DNA of 64,000 nt from Vesta saturnalis. Its lineage: Eukaryota > Arthropoda > Insecta > Coleoptera > Lampyridae. Numbering within the stretch: position 1 is the stretch's first letter; each line of letters begins with the position of its first letter. Positions 36,193 to 48,533 of this stretch are shown here, in pieces. The DNA is taken from the NCBI GenBank assembly GCA_036346205.1, contig JARFJB010001987.1, forward strand, positions 2,406,501 through 2,470,500, written 5' to 3'. The position numbers were made by a program, and so were the translations under genes. The notes beneath the pieces were generated by a model that made no database searches, was not told the origin of the DNA, and saw nothing but the letters and a program-made list of their open reading frames with translations.

Positions 36193-36896
36193 TGTATGCG
36201 TCTACGCCCGCGTATGCGTCTGCGTCTGTGTCTGCGTATGCGTCTGGGTCTGTCTCTGCGTTTGCGTTTGCGTAGGTGTGCGTATGAGTGTGCGTGTGCA
36301 TGCGAGTGCCCGTGCGCGTGTGCGTGTGCGTGTGCGTGTGCGTGTGCGTGTGCGTGTGCGTGTGCGTGTGCGTGTGCGTGTGCGTGTGCGTGTGCGTGTG
36401 CGTGTGCGTGTGCGTGTGCGTGTGCGTGTGCGTGTGCGTGTGCGTGTGCGTGTGGGTGTGCGTATGCGTGTGCGTGTGCGTGCGTGCGCGTGCTGTGCGT
36501 GTGTGTGTGTGCGTGCGTGTGCGTGTGCGTGTGCGTGTGCGTGTATGTGTGCATGTGCGTGTGCGTGTGCGTGTGGTGTGTGTGTGTCGTTTGCGTGTGC
36601 GTATGCGTGTGCGTGTGCGTATGGTGTGCGTGTGCGTGTGCGTGTGGTGTGTGTCGTGTGCTGTGTGTGGTGCGTGTGCGTGTGCGTGTGCGTGTGGTGT
36701 GCGTGTACGTATGAATGTGACTGTGTGTGTACATGCGTGTGTGCGTGTGCGTGTGCGTGGTCGTGTGCGAGTGCGTGTGCCTGTGCGCGTGCGTGTGGTA
36801 GTGCGTGTGCGTGAGCGCGTGTGTATATGCGTGTGTGTATGTGTGTGTGTGTGTTTGTGTGTGGGTGCATGTAGGTTGTATGTGTGGTGTCTGTAT

Positions 36897-36966
<70 letters not shown>

Positions 36967-36969
36967 TGG

Positions 36970-37017
<48 letters not shown>

Positions 37018-37073
37018 TGTGCGTGCGTGCGTGCGTGCGTGCGTGTGTGTGTGTGTGCGTGTGCGTGTGCCTG
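35982..37073 (+). repeat. 1.1-kb block of GT-rich simple sequence
   Basis: Four zones follow each other. Hexamers of the TGCGTC type lie at about 35985-36270, and TGTGCG hexamers at about 36280-36720, with variants to 36890. A (TG)n tract lies at about 36900-36965 and GCGT tetramers at about 36966-37045, with mixed GT/GCGT to 37073. G and T dominate the plus strand throughout and most units alternate purine and pyrimidine. Every long ORF here, on both strands, is a repeat artefact. Confidence 0.97.
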
Positions 37074-39599
37074 GGGGATGTGTATTAGTATCCAAGATAA
37101 CTCCAGGATCATAATACCTACGTGCCTGAGGTTTTAGTATTTAAGCTTCATTTCATTTCTCCTACTGCGGATTAGATTTTAAAGAAATCGAGCTACGGGG
37201 AGGGGGGTTTATTACTGGCAGTTTTTGGTTTTTATTAATTATTCTTAGACAGTGCAGCATATTTCAGAGATAAATATAGCTACATATAGATCTTAAACAT
37301 ATCGATTAAGTATGTTCTATAAAGTTGTTTGATACGATTCGTAATTTGGCTTTAAAAAATTCCGAACGTGGAATTTAAGTGTTTGCTCTACCTTTTCATT
37401 GTCTGAATATCGATTAATTTTAGAAGAAAATGCGAAGTCACATTTTTAAAGGGAATTTAATTTTATTTACGTAGCCAAAATGCCTTAAAATGCATTGAAA
37501 TTGCTTAAAGTATATTATCGAAATTTTTATAGAAACGGACGGCTTTGGAATTTTTTTGAAAGTTAGTATGTAGATTTCGATTAATCTCTATGTATCATAA
37601 AGTTTTAAACGTTTATCTGATATAGATTATTGTTTTTGTTTTTACAGTGTTGCCTATTTCTATTATAAACGTATTAAAAAAATAATCCTAAAAAATTATT
37701 GTTAAAATTATTTTATTTCTTCCAATTTCGTTGTATAGTGGATTAGATGCAATTTGTGGTTAAAACCATATTGATAGAGATAGCGCTTACTAGATTAACC
37801 GATGCAGTTATTTCTGACCTGTTAGTTTTTTTATTATTATCATTTCAGGAATTGAATTGATAACGTTGTAGTACTAATTTTGGTTTTATTATTCGTTTAA
37901 ATATACACTATTTTTACAATTAAATCTTTTTAATATTGGATCCATGTACTTCGTTCATGTTTTGTTTGTTGTTATTGCTAAATAGCAAGAAGGGAAGTAG
38001 GTAGCTAAGGTTTCGTCACTGTATTCCTGAAGGTTATTAATAAATTTGTGGCATTTATGGTACTTAAATTGGAGTCTTACTAATCTCTGGGATCATATAC
38101 CTGTTATCAGTGGTACCCATTGAATAGTCAATCAAGATCAAAGATTTGTTTAAATTAAGTTTGGAAATATACACACAGCCCGAACTTAATTCATTTTATT
38201 TCTTTAGGTGGTGAATAAGTGCAATTTATCACTGTATTTAGTCGTTTACTTTTGAGCAGAAAACTGTTTATCACATCAAGACATACATTAATTGTTTATT
38301 ACAAGTTGAATCAATTAAACACATTCAAGTATGTCAAGGTCAGAGATCAATTTAATGAATTTAAAAAAGTCAAAAATTATTAAATTTTTATATAGAACAA
38401 ATAGATTTAGATAACCATATAAACTAAACTTTATACAGGTGAACTACAATAATTATTTATTCAATCGTAACATTATGTGATTGCAATCAAGAATAAATTA
38501 AAACATTAAGATATACAATCATTAGTTTTTTTTAAGATTCAATTAATGCTGTTTACATAATTATAAAGTAAGTGAGATCATATAGCAACCTCTATTACAG
38601 CATATCATAGTATGGTTAAAATTAAAATCTATTAAATTTAAATTTAAAAATTACATTTGTTTTTCGTTTGACAAATTGAAATGATTATTAGCGACAGTAA
38701 ATTATAATAACTGTTTTGATGGATAACGTGCTTCCACAATTATCCTGAAGGATTAACTTCGCTTTAATTCGTATTAGTCAAGTATACTTGTAATAAGAAG
38801 AGAGTTAGATAATTTTAATAATTATATTAACTACTCTACACCGTTATAAATAATTTAGCAAATAAATATGTTACATTCAATTTATAGAGTAAAGTGATGT
38901 TGATAGTAAGAGATACATATTTTTACTGTCGCTTGAAAATATAATTTTGGATCAAGAAAGGGTGAAAATGGGAGGCACTAAATAGGAATGCTAAATACTG
39001 TGCTAAGGGATGCGAATTGTGATCGGTTAGATTTGAAAAAATAGGAGCAGTGTGAATGACTACATTAGTGTTGAAGTAATTTCCGGATTATAGAGGTTGT
39101 ATTTATTTTAAGGATTTGGAAACTAATAAGGGGTTCAATTGCTAGAAGTTTAAATTCTTTGTGAGTAGAAGGATTTATGACATTCAACAAATAACCTGTC
39201 TAAAAAAGGATGGATTTACCATAAAAAGTTATTACATTTTACAAAATTGAAAAAACAACTAGTTCGTGAACAATAAAAACTTATTACGTTTACTACTTAG
39301 GGCTACAGACAAACATAAAGGTATTAAATATGAAATTACTGAGAAAATGAAATCCTTCAAAAATGGATAAGATAGAGTAAACATGTCATCATGAATAATT
39401 AACGAATTCTAACGAAAAATATTATAATTAATAAACCTAAAATAAAGTACATGTAAAAGTAATCACAAACAATAACGTTCCAAATTAGAACTACCGAAAA
39501 TTAAACAAAATGGTACCCAATGTGGTGGCGGCCATTTTTGGTTAAAGTTGCGTAATCTAAATCCTTATTTGAAAAATCCTAATTAACATTCCTTACTTT
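37074..39599. other. AT-rich non-coding stretch
   Basis: Both strands lack conserved frames. No inverted or direct terminal repeats stood out. Confidence 0.4.
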
Positions 39600-40090
39600 T
39601 TTCTATCAATCTCCCTACATGTCCAAATTCCGTATTTGCGTATCAATCTCTCCAGTTCCAACTCCTACTAATCCAACTTACAAAACAGTCTTTCACCGCC
39701 TGATTCTATAAAAACCGCCGCAGAGACATGAAAACTCTCTCCTCTGGTTCAGAGGCCATACTGAATCCTCCCTTCCGACTCAACCGACCTGAAAATTATT
39801 TTCTCCGATACCTGACCGTTAATTTGGTTTACAATAAACAGCAGAGTCCGAAATTTAGATGACACGTACATACAAAGTACACGACGATTCCAACGGAAAC
39901 CTACCTAGACACAAACTCACAGGTCTCCGAACCTTGTCTTATTGTACCTTCCTTGCAAGCGTTAGTCAACAAACGTAAAGTAGTCCCTTTCTTTTCAGGG
40001 TCAGAAACCGCACGACTCAAAGTATTCTCCATTTCAGAGCAATAGGTGTAAACTTACACGGCTCCTACCCTATTTTGAAACTCATCCTGT
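39600..40090 (+). other. Possible solo LTR or promoter-like segment
   Basis: This segment is richer in C and G than its surroundings. TATAAAAA at 39707-39714 is followed about 25 bp later by a CT-rich start-like region. AATAAA at 39833-39838 comes 120 bp after the TATA word, an order seen in LTRs (U3, R, U5). No matching second copy or bounding TG...CA could be fixed, so this is tentative. Confidence 0.2.
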
Positions 40091-41389
40091 ACACACTTAA
40101 AACTTACTTTTTTATTTCCTGTTTATTTCTTTATTTATAAAATCAGTTATAGTTTCCGGTTATACTAAGAAAATCATTTTTTTTTGCTTTAATATAAAAT
40201 TGTTTTCCCGATTAAACGATAAAGTTTAATATTATTAAATATGTAATTTACATTATATCTAAAATAATTGAATTCTCAGGAATTACGTTTCATCCGTGAT
40301 TTAATAATAAAAATTGTTTTGCATTAAAACCTGTTCAGCTTCGTTAGATGAATACATTTATCTAATCGTCTTGCAGTAACAAAACGCGAATTCTTTTATT
40401 ATATATGTACATATAAAAACCTTTCATATAATTGTAATCTTGCAAACGAATTTAAATTAGTTTAATTTGTTTTCTTTTGAAAATAAAAGAACATCAATTA
40501 ACTAAATACTGATTTGTAAAAGAAACTTACCTGGTGAATCGAATCCATATAAAAACGATGCTTCCCTCGTTTGATTTATTCAGAAATCAATAAAAAATTG
40601 GAATTAATTACAAATACCCCAAATCGAATAACAAAAATTTCTCATCTATTAAGAATAAATCAATAATTAAAAGGAATAAATTCTATTAAGGACCAAATCT
40701 CGTAGGGAGGATTAATTATTGCTTCGAGCCTAACCCATAGGGTAGAGGGTGCTGGGATCACGGAAATACACCGGTGCCAGAATTTTCTACCCCTCGGAGC
40801 TTCTAGTATTTATTTAATTCAAGAGTTAACTTTACTTGGTTGTGTAAAGCGTAAACATTTATTTTTTTTGTAATTTATTAAGATGAATAAATACTCGTTT
40901 TAGTTCGTTGTTTCGCCCTCCATGACTCAGTTAAACCGCGAGCAAAAACAAAAGTTTATAATTATTTCTATAGCATCCCTCACTAGAAGAAGAAGAAGTG
41001 TGCAATGTGGTGGTGGGACTAGTTAACGTTGTTATACTACAACTGCTTGTGTTTTTAAGCAAGAAATTGTTAAGTTTCACTGTAACTTGTGTTAATAATA
41101 TCCGATGAATGTAGGTAGAATCATGAGTAAATGAATCGGTAGATGTTGGGGCCGGTGGTTATTGCGTTATGAAAACAACGGTGAAGGTAGTGACTAGGGT
41201 ATAAGTTGTGACCAATTTTAAAAGTAAAGGTTGTGACTACAAGAGTGACCAATGGCAGTGGATATCGCTAGACAAACCATCAAAGAGGAAATTGGGATCA
41301 ACATTAAACGTCAGTGATCAGTAAAAAATAGTGGATACCGTCAATTTTGGTGGGCGATATGACCAGCCCAATATAAGTAATCATGTATA
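40091..41389. other. Non-coding stretch before the inverted-repeat element
   Basis: No genes were recognised. The piece at 40690-40800 is GC-richer and free of homopolymers but has no open frame with family features. Confidence 0.35.
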
Positions 41390-41960
41390 ATTTAAATATC
41401 AAGCTCTTTAAGGTAAAAATTTAAACAAAAGCATGGAATTTACAAGGTCAAAGTCAATTCTTAGATACCTAAAAATAGGATTTTCAACGCCAAAGTTTAT
41501 TGACCTGCAGTGATAGATTACAATTCTTAAAAATCAACTGTCAAGGTCAAACCTGCAGGGGTATTATATTACAGTTCTTAGAAATCTTAAACATAAGATC
41601 AGTTCGTGTGCTAAAAAGGAGGTCAAGGTTAAATGGGTCTTGTATTGGGTAAATTGAGTCAAGCTTTCCAAGGTCAAAATTTATTGGTATCATATTACAA
41701 TTATTAGAAATCTAAAAAAATAGAATCAGTTCTTAGAAACGAGAAGAAGAAAATTGACAGGTTGTTGTCTATGCTAGAAAGTAGGTCAAAGTTAAATAGT
41801 TCTTGTAGAGGTTAGATTATATCAAGGTGAGTATTTGTCAGGTTCAACATTGTTCTGATAGGTAGGTAGTCAAAGTAAAGGACACATTTTGATGTAAACC
41901 GCAGTGTGGTGTGTTAAAATAAGCCAATGTGTCAGTCAGTAACTTGTAATTATTAAACAG
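41390..41960 (+). repeat. Left arm, outer part, of the inverted-repeat element
   Basis: It is matched in reverse by 47745-48380. It contains several sub-units of about 70-90 bp with words like AAGGTCAAAATTTATTGG and ATCATATTACAATT, repeated within the arm and across arms. Confidence 0.75.
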
Positions 41961-44900
41961 GGAATAATTTGGTAGGTGGTAGGCATGTATACTCCATGCC
42001 AGCCGGGGAGGTACCACCACCCTTACCGTGGGCTCCTTAATATTGGGTCTCCGATTTTTTGAGCTCGGTAAGGGCTGCCGGTTACCTTTTCCATCATCCT
42101 TAATCTATTCTCATCCTTATTCTTCCTTCCTCACTGTCTTCCTATCGGATTAAAAGTCCCAAATTAAAAAATAAGATGGCTGTGGTTTCTAGGATTATAA
42201 ATTCCGGACGTAAAATCCTGCCCCATTCGGATGTCCGGGAGGGCAGGGCCCAAGCGACCTCGGTCATCGAAAGTATCAACTTTCTGATTCACTACTGCAA
42301 CATCCGCGGTATCAGGTCTAATCTTAATGCTATTCACCAACATCTTGAACAATTACAACCTGATATATTGTTTCTATCTGAAACACAAGTCTCCTCTGAA
42401 AGCTCCGAGTCACCCGACTTGCAATTTCCTCAATACTATCTTCACTCTAACTTTCGATATAAAGGAGGCGTATGTGCGTACATCAAGGACAGAATTGCTT
42501 GCAAGAGGGTTTCTTCCTTAGAAAATAAAAATTTTGACGTGATTTGGTTTAAACATTCTGGTCCTAATTTTGTGAAATTCTACTGTTGCATTTATAGGTC
42601 TCCCAATGACAGCAACTTTCAAGACTTCTTCGATTACCTTAGTACGAAAGTTGAGTATCTCCTGTCTCAGTTTCCATCTTGCGATATCTCATTTGTAGGC
42701 GATTTCAATTTCATAACTCTAGTTGGCTCCAATTTTCATCTACTACAAATCCCGCTGGTCATAGTGCAGAAACATTTGCTATTTCATGTGATCTCACACA
42801 AATGATTTCTGAACCCACAAGAATCCCTGATAACCCTAACCATACTCCACATCTTCTAGATCTCTTTCTTACATCAAACCCTCTTGTTTATAAAACTTCC
42901 GTTCTTTCGCCTTTAGGTCTTTCCGACCATTGTCTAATAAAAATCATTTCTACTGTACCTAATTCCACTGTTGTTCGCAAAACCGATAGAACCTTGTGGT
43001 GTTTTAAGTCAGCTCGATGGAGGGATTTCTTTGCAACCTTTCCATGGCGTGAATATTGCTTTAAGTCGTCCTCTTCTTCGGACATTGCTCTTTCAGTATC
43101 TCATGGGAATGGAGTTACATTCCGAAAAAACAATACCGTGTAGGTCATTCACGTTCCCAACCCTGGTTCAATAAGGCTTATTCTGATGCAATATCTTTAA
43201 AAATAAATGTTACATTAAATGGAAATCTAATAAATCGGTTGACAGTCATGTAGAATACGTTGGTGCTAGAAATATCTGCAAAGTGTCATCACTAAAACTA
43301 AAAAGTTGTTCGAACAACGAAAATGCAATGAACTAGCTACATCTCCTTTAGGCAGTCGTAAATTTTGGTCTTTAGCAAAAGCCATTAGTAAAAACTTTCG
43401 AACATCTTCATTTCCCCTCCTGACATCTATTGACGGATCGGTAGTTGCTGATTCTGTAGACAAAGCCAACGTTTTTGTGGATTTGTTTGCATCAAACTCG
43501 TGTCTCAATGATTCTGGAAAAGATGTGCCCCTAGTCAACTCTTCTTCATACGTTATGAAACCAATTCATTTTCGGTACAAGCTCTTGGAATCGATCATCA
43601 GTAGGCTTGATCTCAATAAGGCGACTGGCCCAGACGGTATCCCAGCTATTGTCTTAAAGAAATGTTCCCCCGACTAGTACCAGTCCTATCTAAGCTCTAT
43701 ACGATCTCCATGTCCTCTGGGGAATTCCCTTCATCATGGAAGTTAGCAAATGTTCAACCTATTCCCAAAAAAGGCGATAAAACCGATCCCTCAAATTACA
43801 GACCAATTGCCATCACATCCATTTTGTCTAAAATCATGGAAAAAGCCATCAATCAGCAACTGCTCACGTTCCTTGAAACTAATAAACTCCTTAGTGACCA
43901 CCAATATGGGTTTAGGCAAAATCGTTCAACAGGCGATCTTCTTTCATATGTGACCCAAGTTTGGAACAATACAGTAGAGCAGTCCGGTGAAACAGTTGTA
44001 GTCGCTTTAGATATCTCAAAGGCATTTGACCAAGTTTGGCATAAGTGTTTACTTGCCAAACTCACCTCGTTTGGGTTAAATGATACGCTCATCAACTGGG
44101 TTTCTAGTTTCCTTGATAAAAGACGAATACGTGTCGTAGTTGATGGCTTTTTTTCAAAAGAAGTTAGCATTAACGCGGCCGTACCACAGGGATCCGTTAT
44201 AGCGCCTACACTTTTTCTGCTGTACATAAACGACCTTATTTCTTTAACAACTTTGCTTTGCTGACGATAGCACTCTTCACTGTAGTTCATCTCAGTCTAC
44301 TCATAGTGATAATCCACCTTCTATGTCAAATCAAGAAATTAAAGCTGAAATGGCAAATTCAATCAACAAAGACATTCAACGTATTCTCGAATGGGGAAGC
44401 AATAATCTAGTTAAATTTAATGCTAACAAAACTCCGTGTTGCCTTATGTGCGCCAAAAAAGATCGATCATTTCCTGTTGTAAGTATGAATGGCTCAGTTC
44501 TTAAGTTTTCAGACTCTATTACTCTGTTGGGTATGACTGTATCTTCAAATCTCTCATGGGTTGACCATCTTCTGTCAGCTACCAAAACAGCTGCTCGTAA
44601 AAGAAGACTTTTGTACAGACCTAAGCAGTACTTTACCTCTCGACAACTCCTTCTGCTGTATAAGGCCCAAATTCGGCCTCATCTGGAATATAATTCTCAC
44701 CTTTGGGTTAGTGCTCCCCAATACGCTCTCGATATCGTTGATCGTATTCAAAAGAGAGCGATTAGGCTTATAAATGACCCGTCCTTAACTTCTCACATAC
44801 AGTCCCTTGAGCATAGAAGGATGGTTTCAGTTCTTTCTTTGTATTATCGTTATTACAACGGCTATTGTGCTGGTGAATTACATTCTTTGATACCATCTCC

Positions 44901-45197
44901 GGCTATCTTTGCGAGAAACACTCGGTTCGCTCATTCACATCATCAGTATGCAGTACAAATCTCCACTTGTACCAAACGGGCGCAATCCACATTTTTCTAC
45001 ACGGCTTCTAAACTCTGGAATGATCTCCCTAGTTCCTGTTTTCCTCTCACTTATGATATGAGAAAATTTAAGGTAGCTGTTCATAGGCATCTATTGGCAA
45101 TTCATTATCCCTCTATCCATCCTCCTAAGTGTTCCTGAGTGCTTTAGCACGATAGGCCTTACTTAGCCTGTTCAGGTCCACAATCATAAAAAAAAAG
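41961..45197 (+). mobile_element. Non-LTR retrotransposon inserted in the left arm
   Basis: The uninterrupted right arm shows the empty site. In the left arm the match stops near 41960 and resumes near 45210, just after a run of nine A (45188-45196). A GC-rich leader (about 41990-42090) precedes the ORF. Flanks AGTAACTTGTAATTATTAAA and AGCAACGTGAAACCAAAC are partly alike and may be an aged target duplication. There is no room for an ORF1: ORF2 begins about 215 bp from the apparent 5' edge. Confidence 0.8.
42176..45138 (+). pseudogene. Non-LTR ORF2: endonuclease plus reverse transcriptase
   Basis: The AP-endonuclease-like domain is seen in HYCNIRGIRSNLNAIHQHL, then PDILFLSET, YRSPND, VGDFNF and LSDHCL. 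The RT follows with NKATGPDGIPAIVLKK, NYRPIAITSILSKIMEKAI, DHQYGFRQNRSTGD and VVALDISKAFDQVWH. Next come INAAVPQGSVIAPTLFLLYI and the catalytic ADDSTLHC at about 44260. The C-terminus has HLEYNSHLW and a W-N-D-L-P motif, ending PPKCS at 45138. At least five frame changes (near 42715, 43080, 43200, 43665, 44255) make it non-functional. The clade was not fixed. Confidence 0.92.
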
Positions 45198-45214
45198 CAA
45201 CGTGAAACCAAACA

Positions 45215-45565
45215 CCTATTGCCAACCCTTTAAAAATGTGTGACGTCGAAATATCAAAAAAGCATGCTGTGGCAGATGTGGCTATACTTAATACTAAGTG
45301 TAATGAACGTATAGTGATAGAAACACCTTAATTTAAATATGTATTAACTCAGCGCTTTTATGAGTATTTCAAAGAAGACACCTGGATTGAAGATTTTAAA
45401 ACGCTGTTAAACACGACGGATGTGTTCCTTAGTAACTTAGGGGGCGCTGGAAAACAGGAAATATAACATTTTGTTCTTAATAGTAGTGCTGCAACCCCAC
45501 CATATGTACGTTAACCACAATTATTTCTTAAGCAGTGCTTAGTAATGGTGCAATTGTATAAGCAA
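45215..45565 (+). repeat. Left arm, inner part, of the inverted-repeat element
   Basis: It aligns inverted with 47395-47700. Shared text includes GATTTTAAAACG, TGTTCCTTAGTA and AACATTTTGTTCTTAATAGT against AACATTTTGTTTTTAATAGT. Together with 41390-41960 it restores one arm once the non-LTR element is removed. Confidence 0.75.
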
Positions 45566-46525
45566 GTCAAGTCGTTATCTAAGTATAATGGAAGCACCAA
45601 TAAAATAATCTCTGGAACGAGCAAAACGTAGTTCACCATTATATTGCATTACCAATCTAGTTTTACGTAAAATTTTTAAAGCAGGTGAAGAAATTCGCTA
45701 TCTCAACTTTCTAATAATGAATGAATGAATACGCCAAATAACTGGAATTATGTAATGTAAAAATTATAGGTTTGGTACTTTTAATATACAACTGACCTCG
45801 GCAAGTAATGCAGACTTGTTCGCCACAAAGTGCTATAAGTAGACCGTATTTCACCTGCACATAATATTTCATTAGAAAAAACGAAATTATCTCATTATGC
45901 TTTGAATTCTCGTTGCTGTTTAATTGTAGTACTTGTTCTCATGTGTTGCAATTTGGACATTTTTGTCTTCCCTGTTTGGGGATTGGGATAAATTAAAAAA
46001 ATTAGGAGCTCGTCATTTTTAGGAATTACCTTACCCTTCCCCGTAACTCCGCCAACACCCTGCACAAATGGACGTCCTCGTAGGTTCGTGCTGTGTCTCT
46101 TCATTTCTTATCACGTACGTTTTTTAACATTTTTTCGTAATATTCTACACTTACACACAGATGATTTATCTTAAGTGCATATAGTCTAAGCGTACACAAT
46201 GTATCTATGCAATACACACTACACATAACATTGTTTTATTTCACCTCATACATTACTGTATGGAAAATGCATTTTAGAATTACAAGCTTATTTTAACATT
46301 TATTATTACATACAAATACGAGACATGTTAAGGTGATTAATTTCTTTAATCTTTCACTTTTTATTGAATTTTTTTTTCTAGACACTTTAGTACATATGAA
46401 ATTAACAATTTATGTTCCTCCGTAATTTCACTAAATTTGTATTTCGCCTGTACTGCGTATTTCCTTCTAAACACACACTTCCTACATACATTACCAATCA
46501 ACACTGAAAAATTACAAATTCTCTA

Positions 46526-46723
46526 TTATGCTGTCTTTGATACCTTACTAACGTGAAGCTCCTTCATTTTCCTATTTATTTCGAACAACTCTAAATCTAG
46601 TTTTAATTCTTTAATTTCCTTTATTAACTCCTCTAGCCTCTTCATTCTCTCTTCTATATTTAATATTCTCTCTCTACTTTCACTTCGTATCGTGCGTGTG
46701 TCATTTCTGGTAATGAAAAGTTG
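46526..46723 (-). CDS. Small coiled-coil ORF, unassigned
   Basis: A minus-strand frame of 65 codons without an N-terminal ATG contains IEERMKRLEELIKEIKELKL followed by D-L-E-L-F-E-I-N-R-K-M-K-E-L, a strongly charged heptad-like helix, then stop at 46526. It lies in the interior of the inverted-repeat element, between the arms. Helices like this end the Myb/SANT-type accessory proteins of some DNA transposons, but the DNA-binding part is not visible upstream, so this is only a possibility. It may be the tail of a decayed element protein. Confidence 0.3.
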   Translation of the reverse strand, partial: QLFITRNDTRTIRSESRERILNIEERMKRLEELIKEIKELKLDLELFEINRKMKELHVSKVSKTA

Positions 46724-47394
46724 CTATTTACCGAATCAGGCGCACCCAAGGATGCCTTTTATTATAAATCTGGATCCATGAAACCGCTAACCTTGAAAAA
46801 AACACGTGGACAAGCAGTAACCTTGACAAATACTTTACATTGTTTCATTTTTAGTTTAGACCACAACCATTCGTATTCTGCTTTTATATCTAGAACACTT
46901 AGATAACCTTTACCCATTAATTTAGTCAATACAAGAACAGTTCAATGCAAAGCAGAAAAAACAACGACACTAGAATTTCGATCTGGATTCTATGAACCAG
47001 GATATAAAGCCGAACTGTTGCAATATCGATGCAGTACATTCGTCGCCAGGATCTGAATATTTAGCTTTTGGGTGATGTAGCTGATTCCTAAAGAACAGGT
47101 ACTGATTTGCTTAAAACTGATATCGGCTTATAAAACTAGTAACTGTTTCCCAAAATCACTCAAAACACCAGTTTCCCAAAAACTGCTCAAAACAGATCAA
47201 AAACGGATCATAAACAAGCCGAAAAGAGGAATCCGCTTCTATAGATGGTTGTACTCTGGTGGTCGTTTCTTAATAACTGATAATAGTTTAAACGCCAAAT
47301 TATCTTTACCATATGTGCAGAAAAGTGTGAAATCACACACTTGTTTATAATTAAATCGAGACAAAAAAAGAAGACAAACTATAGTTATTAATAC

Positions 47395-48380
47395 TTCCTT
47401 ATTGCACTATGACTAAGAGCTGTTTAAGAAATGATTCAGGTTAATTTACGTATGGTCGGGTTGTAGCATTACTATTAAAAACAAAATGTTACGTTTGCTG
47501 TTTTTCCAGCGGCTCCTAAACTACTAAGGAACAGATCCTTCATATTTAGCAACGTTTTAAAATCTTCAATACAGGTTTCTTCTTTGAAACACTCATAAAG
47601 GCGCTGATGCAATACACATTTAAACTCGGCTGTTTCATCATTATACGTTCATCATAATTTTGTATGAATTACAGCCACATCTACCACCTCAAGATTTTTA
47701 GATATCTCGAGGCCACACACATTTTAAGGGGTTGCTAATTCCAATGTTTAATTACAAGTTGCTAATTGACCGATTAAGTGATTTTAACACACCACACTGC
47801 GGTTTACATAAGAAAAATGTGTCCTAGACTACCAGCTCAAGTTTCAATTTATCAAATGCTCACCTTGACCTACTTTTACACAACTACAAGAACCATTTAA
47901 CCTTGACCTACTTTTTAACATAGACAATAACCCGTTATTCTTCTTCTTCTTCTGTTTCCAAGAACTGATTCTTTTTTTTTTCTTAGAACTGTAATATGGT
48001 ACCAATAAATTTTGACCTTTAAGAGCTTGACTCAATTTAGTCAATAGAAGAACCATTTAACCTTGAACTATTTTTTACCACACACACCTGTCATTCGACG
48101 AACTGATTCCATGGTTATATTTCTAAGAATTGTAATATGATACCCCTGAATATTATATGTCTAGTTTTCTAAAAATTGTAATATTATACGCCTGCAGGCC
48201 AATAAATTTTGACCTTGAGAATTCGTTTTTTTCTAAAAATGGTAATATGATACCCTTTCAGTTCGATAAGCTTTGACCTTGAAATGTATGTTTTTAGATT
48301 TCTTAGAATTGTAATGTCACCTTGAAAATTGTGTTTTAGATTAAATTTAGATCTTCAGGAGTTTGACCTTGAAATTAAAA
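47395..48380 (-). repeat. Right arm of the inverted-repeat element, uninterrupted
   Basis: About 1 kb, carrying the intact arm order. It shows the pre-insertion state of the site that the non-LTR element occupies in the left arm. TTGACCTT words recur at least eight times. Confidence 0.75.
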
Positions 48381-48525
48381 ATAATGTAAATAAATTCAAG
48401 ATTTTTCAAACTCAATATGTGTGTCAGATACGTTGCGTCTGTATTTATAAATTTCTTTAACTTTATTACCTGCTTATGTATGTAAAACTGTAAAAATCTT
48501 TCGAAACTTTAAATGTTCTATTAAT

Positions 48526-48529
48526 AAAA
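48526..48529 (-). terminator. Pol III T-run downstream of the tRNA
   Basis: Four T on the minus strand, four bases after the discriminator base, are the minimal RNA polymerase III stop. Confidence 0.6.
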
Positions 48530-48533
48530 TGTT

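Larger units (their letters stand above)
41390..48380. mobile_element. Long-inverted-repeat element of unknown superfamily
   Basis: The left arm (41390-41960 plus 45215-45565) and right arm (47395-48380) are inverted, collinear and clearly homologous. A 20-base word ending GTGGTGTG near 41905 recurs inverted near 47810. The outer parts of both arms consist of short related sub-units rich in TCAAGGTCA words. A 3.2-kb non-LTR element interrupts the left arm. The interior (45565-47395) encodes no recognised transposase. No target duplication could be fixed. Confidence 0.65.

Noticed and set aside
36000..37070. CRISPR or satellite array
   Set aside because: Units are 2-6 bp with no spacers. It is simple sequence, not a repeat-spacer array.
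35804..37137. Long ORFs (up to 380 codons) on both strands of the GT-rich block
   Set aside because: They consist of two- to four-residue repeats (for example R-T-H-A or C-V-C-V) produced by the microsatellite in every frame. No start context, domain or host-like composition.
42888..44585. Minus-strand ORFs over the LINE ORF2 at 42-45 kb, and similar ones at 58-61 kb
   Set aside because: They are antisense shadows of the endonuclease/RT frames. The sense strand carries the catalytic motifs.
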